Below, piece after piece: positions 1 through 10,701 of a stretch of DNA of 57,711 nt. This DNA is from Nemertoderma westbladi (lineage: Eukaryota; Xenacoelomorpha; Nemertodermatida; Nemertodermatidae), in the NCBI GenBank assembly GCA_032718475.1, contig JAUCBJ010000847.1, positions 1 to 57,711 on the forward strand, given 5' to 3'. Under the pieces are notes generated by a model, which saw nothing but the letters and a program-made list of their open reading frames with translations, was not told the DNA's origin and searched no databases. Position 1 is the first letter of the stretch; each line of letters opens with the position of its first letter. The position numbers and the translations under genes are program-made.

Positions 1-400
1 AAAACCAACCAGACCCCAGACACGTAATTTTGCGCGGGAAGGTTTGAACTTTGAAGGCAATTATCTCTGAAAAACATTTTTTCACACGAAAAATAATACT
101 CCTCCGCCAATTCTTAACCGTTTTATGCAATTATCAGAAATAGAACATACAAAAAGTGGCCGAAAAATATGATGAAAAATTGAAAATGAACATTCTGATT
201 CCAAAAAATGTGGTATCGAAAACTAAAAATGGGAAACAACGTAGGAGTAGTGTTTTTTTAATCTCACGCAAGCCGCTAGGCGGCGCCAATAAATTTTTTT
301 CACAATTTTATTCACTTTAGTTCATTCTCTTTTCCATGGTATATCGTTTTCTACGTAGTTGTCAACCACATTGGAGATACAAACAAATTTAAAAAATTTA

Positions 401-431
<31 letters not shown>

Positions 432-812
432 AAAAGTTAATGAGTAGAATTTAAATAAGTATTAATTTGCACAAATTTGATTTAAAATATTGAAAACATT
501 CAGCCCTCCCAGCCCCAGCCAAATAATCGATGAAAAAAAGGAATTTATATTTAAAAAAAAAATGAAAAAAATAGGATCGGAAAAGGTTCAAGAGAAGGGG
601 AAAAACTGAATTGATATTATCTATAAAAAAAAAGGATAGTAAACATTATATTTCATTAACCTTATATAGGCCTATTAAGAAACGTCATTGTATTAAATGA
701 CAAGAAGAGATTAAAGTAGTAAGTTAGTTTAGTTTGACAGAGATATAAAAACTTTGGTACCGGTACGGATTTCCGGGTTGTGGTTTATATAAAACAAAAA
801 TGCTTTTAGACG

Positions 813-960
813 CAATCAAAATTCAACCATCTCCAGGGGAAAATGGATGCAAATAACAGCTGATTACGAGCAAAAATAAAACTGTAAGGGAACCATGTTA
901 TTGGATTTCTTTTATTGTTTTGGTTAGAATAGACTGCTACTGCAGCGTATTCCTTTCCCT
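813..960 (+). repeat. Dispersed repeat family R1, copy 1
   Basis: The segment starts with GACGCAATCAAAATTCAACC and contains AACAGCTGATTACGAG and CTTTTATTGTTTTGGTTAG. Related segments in the same order lie at 25857-25990 and 44896-45060. It encodes no protein. The class is unknown. Two of the three copies follow a G-rich run. Confidence 0.55.
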
Positions 961-3668
961 ATCAACAATGTTAATTCACCACTAAGGCGTGTTTAGTGTC
1001 AATTATAATATACCCCCCCTCCCCTCAGAAAATAAATATATTAAAGTCTCCTCCTGCAAGCTGAAGTTGATCTTCTGAACAAAAAAAAAAAGGAAAAAAA
1101 TGTGTGAAAATGGACAAAAAAAAAAGGAAACGTTCTGGCCTGAACATTATGATTACGATGCGATTATAAATTATTTAAAATTATGTACATAGTTTACATA
1201 TATATACTATACTTATGGATCCTGGGGCAGTCATATTGACGTTGGTAAAGTAATGATACAATATGGTCCCATCCTATCTAACAAAAAGTAGTCATATATT
1301 TATTGTTTGTTACATTACAGTACCGGGAAGTAGGCCTAGTTTGCTGAACACTGAAATAAATGTTATGTTCAGTTACAGTTTTCCGGTATTAGTACGTTTG
1401 AACGACACTAGCCAAACAAGCCTAAAATCAGATAAATAACGGTACCGGTACCGGTATAGCAGTATTGTGCACCACCTTGCGGATTGCATGGGCATTATTT
1501 ATTAAGTTCTTTGAAGGGAATGATATGATATATTGATATGAATGATATAATGTATTATTTTAATGCAATTTATATTACTACTACTATTATCAGACTATTA
1601 TTACTACTATTACTATTATTTACTAGCTTAATTATGTAATATTTTAGCTTAATCTATTAGTTTAATTACGATTTACTGTGCGCGTACGTAATCTTAATTA
1701 CATTCTACCGTAAAACATTACCAATATTATAATTACAGTAATATGGTGTATCTTATTGTAAAAAAATATTACAAGCTGACAAGCTAATAATGCTGTTGCG
1801 ATACGGTTTTTTATTTCATATGTTGGCCCTGAAAAGGGCCGTTTGGGTTGGTTATGGTATACATTCAGCAAGGGCAGTAATGTTTGAAAAATGCGAGGAG
1901 ATTTGAGAAAGGTCGGTCGCGATTTAAAAGTCTCCACCGAAATTCTGCCAGGTGGCCAGCAATATGTTGCTTATGACTGACGTCTTTAAGTGGCCCCACA
2001 TCGACTCTATCTATACGTTGAGTGTGGGTGCCTGTCGCACTCACCCACTCTTACGAATGGTTGACGGTTTCATGTATGTAGGTTCCTGTTCCGTTGGTAG
2101 CAGACCACGGGTTGGTGGCGTTTGTTATACCAACATTCACACCGCGAATCGACTCTTCTCAAACCACGTTCCAGAACGTGCAGTTCGCTTGTCAGCTTGT
2201 TCTTATTAGCACCGGAACAACGCCAAACAAGCCGCATGAATCCCCTGTCCTTCACCAGAGTAATTTTAGATTGCGCAGTACAACCCGGAAATGGCGGAAA
2301 AGGATAAAGACGTAGGGTTGGTTGCCCATTTTGTTGTAGAGTTCGGGGGAGAAGCTCCACGCTTTGTGCAAACTCAATGCTCCTCAGTCTCGATAAGTTT
2401 CCCAGTACACGAGTACAGTACACTAACAGTAGGCCCAGTAAGTAACAGTAGGCCTAACAATACTGATATACCGGTACCGGTAACAATTTTTATCAGTTTC
2501 TATCTGATTTCAGGATTGTTTGGCTAGTGTCGTCCAAACGTACTAATACCCTATTTATCACCCATGTCATGGAATATAGTGTCGTTTGAGGTACCTGCCC
2601 CCCACCCAAAAATAATTTTATTCTACAAATCTTAATGAGATTGCATGAAGTTTGAAAAATATATACTTTCACCTCCCTCCTCCTCCTTGATGGGTGAGTC
2701 AGAATTTTTATTTTCGTTTTCATTCTTTAGCTACAAGCGTTTGAAAAATATGCTCTATCAATATTGCACAAGTTTCATCGCAGTTATTCTTCAACCTTAT
2801 AGCGATTTGTTGGTACAGTTAGAAAGATGACCATGCACGAAAAATAGCTGAGATATGATGGTTAAAAATTTCCATGGTTTAGCATTTGCGCGAAGCTATA
2901 TTATTATATTTATTAAATACACCATATTCTAGAACATTTTGTTTTTTGTATGAATAGCTACATAATAGTATGATTAAAGAGGTATTGAATTGTTGTTTTG
3001 TAGAAAAATGGGGGGGGGGGGGGGGGGGGGGGGCGTACCTGAATAATGAAACAATATTCCAGGACATTCAGTATGTAGGAAGAATTAACTTTGAATCGGT
3101 GGATGAAATTGTACAACACAACATGAACGGGAATCTATTTATTGAATCCTGGCAGCGGCGCAGTCCTGCAGGCCAATGGTGACTCATAGACTTACCTGGA
3201 CTAGCTCCGATGTGATTACTCCACGCTTAATTCGGATGCCGGTAGTCAACCAAGTTTCTTAATATTGAGTGGGTTTGGGTTGGTATATGAGAGTTCCTGT
3301 AAATTAAAGATTGTGTAAGGCATAAGGTAACGTTAACTTATATTAGGTCTAGGTGTATGGTAGCTGTAGGGTATGCTGGCCTACAGTGCACCTAACTGCC
3401 TAACATCAACGTAATACACTAGACCTATTCAGATCTAGGCCCTAGGCCTACTCCCTGATGGATCGTTTCACTTCTCAGCTTCTCGAATCTCCGAGCATGG
3501 GCTGCCGCGGGGTACGTGCCGTGCGTAGAGAGAGGTCAAAAAAAATCCAACCATGAAACTACCAATTTATGTAAGCCTACATACTGACGTACGGTACCTG
3601 CAATATGTCATTATCAGTATGTATAGCTACTACTACTACGATCGGGATGCTGCATTGTAGCTGCATTT

Positions 3669-3779
3669 TTAAGAATGCTGTGCCGGCTTGTCGACAAAAT
3701 TGCGCCACCACAACTCCCTATCACCCATGACATTCGCTAGATCATCCGCATCTTCAAGGCCACTGTCCTTTAAGATGCG
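3669..3779 (-). pseudogene. Possible LINE ORF2 C-terminal relic
   Basis: A 36-codon minus-strand frame reads RILKDSGLEDADDLANVMGD, then RELWWRNFVDKP, before a stop. The spacing of a 'DxGL...L...MxDRxLW' pattern resembles the extreme C-terminus of many non-LTR retrotransposon polyproteins. No reverse transcriptase motif survives next to it. A small unrelated exon is an alternative. Confidence 0.25.
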
Positions 3780-5377
3780 TTAAGATATCGGTTTTTTATG
3801 GTTTTTCTGTGGTTTAATTAAATCCAATACAGCAATACATCAGTAATTGAATTAAAAATACATACAACAGTACTGCAGCACAACCCTTGGCCTTGCCTGC
3901 TTGCGCTTGCGCAGTTGCCCAATCTGCCATTCGAACAAAATACTGAAATACAGTAATAAGGCCACATACCGGCATCCTTGCATACAGTATGCTGGTGCTG
4001 GTATGACAGTTGTATGAGCATGAGGCGTTCCTTACTGCCTTAGTACTCTCATCCAGATCCAACCCTTCAACCTTGAGTGATTCCATTCAAATTCGACAAA
4101 TCTCGGTGGCACTCATTTTTTTAAAATGATTCGTTCTTTACCAAATTTACAGGGTCTGACGATATTGTTATTATTAAGTTATGTTGAAAATTTCAACAAA
4201 TTTGGTTCATTAGTACCGAAGTTATGGCCATTTTAAATTTCGTGTTTTTAATAAAATTCAATATTTTCAAAAATAAAACTTGATGTAACTTTGGTGTACA
4301 TAGTCACCAAGATTTCAAACACACATCAAATTATAATATATAAGTAGTACTGTTTGCTACTGAAAGCCCGAAGAACAACAATTTTTAAAACCAACTTTAT
4401 TTTTTACTTTAATTTGGTCATATTTTATATTTTCCAATAATATACCCCAATTTAATAGTTAATTTTATTCACTTCAGAATTAGATAATTAACCAAGCATT
4501 GCGGCAACTTTATACATACACTATTTATAAACCAGATTATATTTATTATAAACATCAATTATCAATATAAGCGTTTTTATAATTAATTTAATTTAGCAAA
4601 AATGTCAAAAAGTCGTTTTTTAAAAGTGCCTGTACAAATGAATATTTAATTAATATTTGGTATGTACGTTCATTGTAGATAATTAAATCGATGTAGAAAG
4701 TGTGAATAGATAACGGGCTTTAGCGTTGATTTAATTTACATTCAAAGTTTAGTGCGGGGCGGCATTTCTTCAAACAAACCGCCCATTGATTGACAGCCAA
4801 CTAGTAGCGCCTCTCTGCTGGAGATCGCTGCTCCAGCTCTGCTTTAGGCTTTTAGCGGCAGTCCTGTTAGTTAGACTTCGTTTCTTTGTTCAGAGTTCGG
4901 CTCCCAGCAACTTGATTCACTCGGATTAAACTTTCGGTTCTACTTAAATTCTCAAGTTCGTTATGTTAACATAGATTATGATTTGGAAATACATAATTTT
5001 GTTACATACGTTTTTAACATAAATTTTAACTTTTAATATAATAAGTCTAATAAGATATAAATAATCCTCTTTCCCCCACTAGTATAATTTATAGTGGAGG
5101 CCCAACCTGTCTTTGACTTTACAAAGATGTAAAATCTCGGGTAGTGAGTGGTAGGTAATGAAGTTCTAAGGAATTTGATTGTTTTCTTGGGGTTCGACAA
5201 CATTTTTTGCTCGGTTGCCGGTGATACGACGACTTAAGACTTCAATATCTAGATGAATATTTTTCGAGACAGCCGTCCTTGTTAAAACGCTGTTGCTTAA
5301 TCCTAATTCCTTGAAAACTTTACCGCAAAACCAAATAATATAAATGTTAAATGTCTAACTGAGAGGTTAATATACTT

Positions 5378-5429
5378 AGTACTCTGCGTTGATACCACTG
5401 CTTAAGCAGTGGTATCAACGCAGAGTACT
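5378..5429. other. Head-to-head amplification adapters (artefact)
   Basis: This is a perfect 52-bp palindrome of two 26-mers. The right half begins AAGCAGTGGTATCAACGC and the left half is its exact reverse complement. The 26-mer is, from memory, the SMART-type cDNA primer and the adapter used in low-input genomic amplification for long-read libraries. It is synthetic, not biological. Its internal position implies an untrimmed chimeric molecule or a false join between the flanks. Confidence 0.93.
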
Positions 5430-5814
5430 GTTCTTGGCCACACAAATATACATCTTGGCAAGGGTCTTTAGAGTGAACGCCAAGAACCCTAAGCACAAAA
5501 CGCAATCATTTATGTAATTAAATAAAAAAAAACAGGACTGGCATGGGTAGATTCCGTATAAATGGTACACACGGTTTGTATGTCGGTCGGTGTGGTATGT
5601 TCACGTTCAGACAACTTCTAAAGGTTGAAAACCAACAGAAAATGGAAAAGTTTATATTAATAAATACTTCACGCAAAGGAAACAAACGTACCGCATTATT
5701 GTGAAAAAAATTTAATGTATTAATCGTAAACAATGTTGTCAACATAGAGTGGATCTGCACGCATTAAGTTATAATCAATAATGGGGAGAAATTAGAAACA
5801 AAAAGGTAGAAATA
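5430..5814. other. Non-genic spacer
   Basis: AT-rich sequence between the adapter dimer and the 18-bp array. An 80-codon minus-strand frame at 5518-5760 has no recognisable domain. I see nothing else. Confidence 0.4.
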
Positions 5815-7890
5815 ATAGGTTTACTTACACGTATAGGTTTACTTACACGTATAGGTTTACTTACACGTATAGGTTTACTTACACGTATAGGTTTACTTAC
5901 ACGTATAGGTTTACTTACACGTATAGGTTTACTTACACGTATATGTTTACTTACACGTATAGGTTTACTTACACGTATAGGTTTACTTACACGTATAGGT
6001 TTACTTACACGTATAGGTTTACTTACACGTATAGGTTTAATTACACGTATAGGTTTACTTACACGTATAGGTTTACTTACACGTATAGGTTTACTTACAC
6101 GTATAGGTTTACTTACACGTATAGGTTTACTTACACGTATAGGTTTACTTACACGTATAGGTTTACTTACACGTATAGGTTTACTTACACGTATAGGTTT
6201 ACTTACACGTATAGGTTTACTTACACGTATAGGTTTACTTACACGTATAGGTTTAATTACACGTATAGGTTTACTTACACGTATAGGTTTACTTACACGT
6301 ACATGTTTACTTACACGTATAGGTTTACTTACACGTATAGGTTTACTTACACGTATAGGTTTACTTACACGTATAGGTTTACTTACACGTATAGGTTTAC
6401 TTACACGTATAGGTTTACTTACACGTATAGGTTTACTTACACGTATAGGTTTACTTACACGTATAGGTTTACTTACACGTATAGGTTTACTTACACGTAT
6501 AGGTTTACTTACACGTATAGGTTTACTTACACGTATAGGTTTACTTACACGTATAGGTTTACTTACACGTATAGGTTTACTTACACGTACATGTTTACTT
6601 ACACGTATAGGTTTACTTACACGTATAGGTTTACTTACACGTATAGGTTTACTTACACGTATAGGTTTACTTACACGTATAGGTTTACTTACACGTATAG
6701 GTTTACTTACACGTATAGGTTTACTTACACGTATAGGTTTACTTACACGTATAGGTTTACTTACACGTATAGGTTTACTACACGTATAGGTTTACTACAC
6801 GTATAGGTTTACTACACGTATAGGTTTACTTACACGTATAGGTTTACTTACACGTATAGGTTTACTTACACGTATAGGTTTACTTACACGTATAGGTTTA
6901 CTTACACGTATAGGTTTACTTACACGTATAGGTTTACTTACACGTATAGGTTTACTTACACGTATAGGTTTACTTACACGTATAGGTTTACTTACACGTA
7001 TAGGTTTATTTACACGTATAGGTTTACTTACACGTATAGGTTTACTTACACGTATAGGTTTACTTACACGTATAGGTTTACTTACACGTATAGGTTTACT
7101 TACACGTATAGGTTTACTTACACGTATAGGTTTACTTACACGTATAGGTTTACTTACACGTATAGGTTTACTTACACGTATAGGTTTACTTACACGTATA
7201 TGTTTACTTACACGTATAGGTTTACTTACACGTATAGGTTTACTTACACGTATAGGTTTACTTACACGTATAGGTTTACTTACACGTATAGGTTTACTTA
7301 CACGTATAGGTTTACTTACACGTATAGGTTTACTTACACGTATAGGTTTACTTACACGTATAGGTTTACTTACACGTATAGGTTTACTTACACGTATAGG
7401 TTTACTTACACGTATAGGTTTACTTACACGTATAGGTTTACTTACACGTATAGGTTTACTTACACGTATAGGTTTACTTACACGTATAGGTTTACTTACA
7501 CGTATAGGTTTACTTACACGTATAGGTTTACTTACACGTATAGGTTTACTTACACGTATAGGTTTACTTACACGTATAGGTTTACTTACACGTATAGGTT
7601 TACTTACACGTATAGGTTTACTAGGTTTACTTACACGTATAGGTTTACTTACACGTATAGGTTTACTTACACGTATAGGTTTACTTACACGTATAGGTTT
7701 ACTTACACGTATAGGTTTACTTACACGTATAGGCTTACTTACACGTATAGGTATACTTACCTTACACGTATAGGTTTACTTACACGTATAGGTTTACTTA
7801 CACGTATAGGTTTACTTACACGTATAGGTTTACTTACACGTATAGGTTTACTTACACGTATAGGTTTACTTACACGTATAGGTTTACTAC
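5815..7890. repeat. 18-bp minisatellite, about 115 copies
   Basis: The unit is AGGTTTACTTACACGTAT. Copies are very uniform. A few carry ATATG or ACATG in place of ATAGG, and slipped copies lacking one or more bases lie at about 6778-6815, 7621 and 7750-7760. Because 18 is a multiple of three and the unit has no stop in one frame, long frames encoding the hexapeptide FTYTYR arise; these are by-products. On the minus strand every unit contains GTAAGT, the 5' splice-site consensus. Confidence 0.95.
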
Positions 7891-9110
7891 ATGTTCTAAT
7901 TATATTCTTTATTCCAGGCACAACAAGCACCCATAGTAAAAAAAAATACAAAACGTAGGTAACACAACATAAGCACAAAGGTAACAATAAAATGAGGAAT
8001 TGACTTATATAAGAAAGAGTGATTTAGTGGTATAAATACTAATACATATTTAAACACATCTTATCTGTTTGAATACCGGTACCGGGCAATATATAATCGG
8101 TTAGGATAAATCCGACATTCAATAAGAGATCCACTGTGAACGTTGAGTTAATAGGAAATCTTTATCAGCCACCACCCCCCCCCCCCCCCCCCCCCCCGCA
8201 GGATTAACATTAAAGTAATACCAGTGTGGAGAAAATATAGTTTAATTAAATTCCTATAGATTAGGTTTTTTTAATAGATTATGTAGTTCTATAGACTAGA
8301 GACTCGGGTTGAATTAAAATAATAATTAAAGTTAGAAACGCCGTCAATCATTAATATAATCATATGAACGGTGTATTACTTGACTTGAGTTAATGTTGTT
8401 GACTTGTATGTCACTAGACGCGTTGATTAAAGACGCCTGTCTATACAAACTAAGTATATATTTGCTATTTGCTTTATTGTACTATTTTATTACAGTAGTT
8501 TATTTCATTTGTATTATTTACTCATCATGCATAGGCCGGGTTCCCATACAGCTGGGTGCGCGCCCAGTAATGGAATTGTAACTGCCTTCGGCCTGGGTTC
8601 GAACCCGTGACCTCCCAGCTAGTGTTCACGGAGGTTATCACGAAAATTTATTTATTCGAGGAATTAAATATTCGATGTTGGCAGGGAAAATCAGTACGGT
8701 GCAATAACTTCAACGTAATTGAAGAACCTAAAACTTTTGCTGCGGAATGTTGACAGGGTTCCAAATGAAAAATGTAATCTTGACACAGCAAAGTAAACGG
8801 TACTGAACCATTAGCTGTGATATCTAACCTGGATATGGATACACTCCTCCAAACGATTAGTTACATGAACTAACCTTTGCATACACTGGTAAGCAGGTAG
8901 ATAGGCGCGATAACCAGTTCTAATGTAAGGATTACTCCGCAAATATTCTGGAACGTCATCAATGCTAAAAAACATAAAATAATAGTAAACAAAAAAAAAA
9001 TTTATTAAATTAAATACAGAATTACTTTATATTACTACTTTTCCTCACGTAAATACAGCCGTCCTGGAATATGTAATATTGAATGGAAGAATCTTTTAGG
9101 CTCGTTAAGC
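7891..9110. other. Non-genic stretch with C23 run
   Basis: AT-rich sequence with a C23 run at 8175-8197. Around 8590-8620 lies GGTTCGAACCC (8597-8607), which matches a tRNA B-box in both orientations because it is nearly palindromic. No cloverleaf could be drawn. No coding sequence is recognised. Confidence 0.4.
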
Positions 9111-9295
9111 CAAGGAATGCCTGTTCACCACCATGGGTGATCTTCCACAGTAAACCCTTCCACTCTGTTTCCTAAAGGAATGCCTGTTCACCACCATGGG
9201 TGATCTTCCACAGTAAACCCTTCCACTGTTTCCTAAAGGAATGCCTGTTCACCACCATGGGTGATCTTCCACAGTAAACCCTTCCACTCTGTTTC
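9111..9295. repeat. 62-bp tandem triplication in the SINE tail
   Basis: Three near-identical units contain AAGGAATGCCTGTTCACC, CACCATGGGTGATC and TTCCACAGTAAACCCTTCC. The first and last have CACTCTGTTTCC; the middle one has lost two bases (CACTGTTTCC). The unit matches the 3' part of the SINE, so it is an internal expansion of that element. Confidence 0.85.
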
Positions 9296-9466
9296 CAAAG
9301 TAGCTTTGGTTCCCATTTATCGACCACTGAAGGATGAAAGCCAGGGTTTGGCTAGGCTGCAGCATTTAAAGCACTGCGGCCAAACAGTGCTACCCTATCT
9401 AGGGATCGAACCAGGGCTCCCTAATTGGAAGCCTAGGAATGTCACCAGTAGACCAAGCTGCTGCTT
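9111..9466 (-). mobile_element. tRNA-derived SINE, copy A, triplicated tail
   Basis: Read on the minus strand, the element begins near 9466 with GCAGCAGCTTGGTCTACTGG (A-box-like). It has a B-box GGTTCGATCCC (complement of 9402-9412), then a body shared with copy B at 21231-21452 (for example GATAAATGGGAACCAA and GGGTTTACTGTGGAA). Two related copies in opposite orientation with a tRNA-like head define a SINE. The tail, about 62 bp, is repeated three times (9111-9295). I could not assign the parent tRNA. Confidence 0.75.
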
Positions 9467-9839
9467 ATATATTATTATATAATAATAAACTAGTTATAAT
9501 GGATGGGTACACAAACTATTCCCCTAATTTTTCTACAAATCTGAATAATATATTAGCAACTCACCTGTAGGTCGGTATACCACCTCTAACGTTCGCATTG
9601 GGGGTGGAACCGAGTTCGATTAGACTAGAACTAGGAGTTGTCATCGCAACCACGGCTACAAAGTTAAATATAGATTATAACAAAGTCTGTAGCATGATAA
9701 ATAAATATGTATAAAGAATGATGTATTGTGTAGGCCTACTATATCCTTACTATAAGGATAGCTGCCCTTTGGATGCCCTATTGTAATGTTGTAGAAGAGG
9801 TAAAAGGTTTTGAGATAATAATACGGACCTCGACCAAAC
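9467..9839. other. Non-genic spacer
   Basis: AT-rich DNA between the SINE and the hairpin. I see no gene or recognisable element. Confidence 0.4.
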
Positions 9840-10081
9840 AGGATGTAGCCACGGTACTACTGTATATAATGCCTTTCAGAGTATAGGAAACTGTATAATT
9901 ATTTAGTTAGACTAGGCCTACTGCATAAGAAATTTTGTGAAGCGTGATATGCGTAATGCACACAGTCGCATATCACGCTTCACAAAATTTCTTATGCAGT
10001 AGGCCTAGTCTAACTAAATAATTATACGGTTTTTTCCTATACTCTGAGAGGCATTATATAGTAATACCGTGGCTACATCCT
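9840..10081. repeat. Long inverted repeat (hairpin), arms about 114 bp
   Basis: Left arm 9840-9953 and right arm 9967-10081 are reverse complements separated by 13 nt. The inner 70 bp pair without a mismatch. The outer parts differ by several substitutions and small indels (for example ACTG against ACCG, and a longer A run). Those differences argue for an old genomic inverted repeat, not a foldback amplification artefact. A foldback MITE is possible; no clear target duplication was found. Confidence 0.85.
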
Positions 10082-10626
10082 GTGGGGTGAGCGACGAAAG
10101 TAAGCGAGCTTAGTATTCAGGTACCACTAACTCAATGGTGTGTCTGTTGTTGTCGTGTTCAATTTTAAACGTTAATATCTAATATATTAATATAATATAT
10201 TAATATACTAATATACGCTAATATATTAGCTAAATAATTTCGTTGAGGCGTTGACATGAGAAATTAATATTTCAATATCAATACTATCGGCATAAGGTAA
10301 GTTTTAATAATTTTTACAAATTGGGTTGCCCCCACACCTAAAAATATATTACTATTAAAACACAAATTTCCTGTTAATACCTCTGCCTTTCATTAATCCT
10401 CTGTGCTCCTTTGCGGTTGGGGTGGTGCAGATTAAGAGGGCGGTTGAAGCGAGGAGGGAACTTTCCTCTATTCTTTGATTTATTGGTATTGGCGGTTTGG
10501 TTAAATTTCTTATTTATTTATTTAAATTTCTTTAGTACCGATTTTGGGATAGAATTGCTCAATTTTAATCTGTATCTAATAACTGAGCCTCGTCCTGCGC
10601 GAAGGCCCCCCGGACGTGTTTGGTAG
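10082..10626 (+). repeat. Dispersed repeat family R2, short copy
   Basis: Two blocks match a second locus in the same order. 10086-10180 (GAGCGACGAAAGTAAGCGAG, then GGTACCACTAACTCAAT) matches 54178-54290. 10540-10618 (CTCAATTTTAATCTGTATC, then CCTGCGCGAAGGCCCC) matches 55306-55366. The spacing is about 0.4 kb here and 1 kb there, so this copy is internally deleted or the other carries an insertion. The class is unknown. Confidence 0.6.
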
Positions 10627-10701
10627 AGATGCGTATAATTAATTATCTTTTACCTCTTCCTTACAACATTACAATAGATTAGTTAGCATCCAAGGTCTAG
10701 A

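Larger units (their letters stand above)
1..5377. other. Non-genic AT-rich stretch
   Basis: I see no conserved protein here. It holds a C27 run (401-427), a G24 run (3010-3033), one copy of a dispersed repeat (about 813-960), a possible LINE tail on the minus strand (3669-3779) and many short palindromic words. Open frames at 1698-2723 and 3814-4086 show no recognisable domain and overlap on both strands. Because of the adapter pair at 5378-5429, this stretch may not be contiguous with the rest of the window. Confidence 0.5.

Noticed and set aside
5378-5429. Natural palindrome or cruciform
   Set aside because: Each half is exactly a commercial-type amplification adapter.
5943-7958. Long plus-strand ORFs coding FTYTYR hexapeptide repeats
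   Set aside because: They follow only from an 18-bp unit that lacks stops in that frame. No start context, flanking exon or domain; frame breaks occur at slipped units.
8590-8625. tRNA gene from a B-box GGTTCGAACCC
   Set aside because: The motif is self-complementary and no A-box or cloverleaf could be drawn on either strand.
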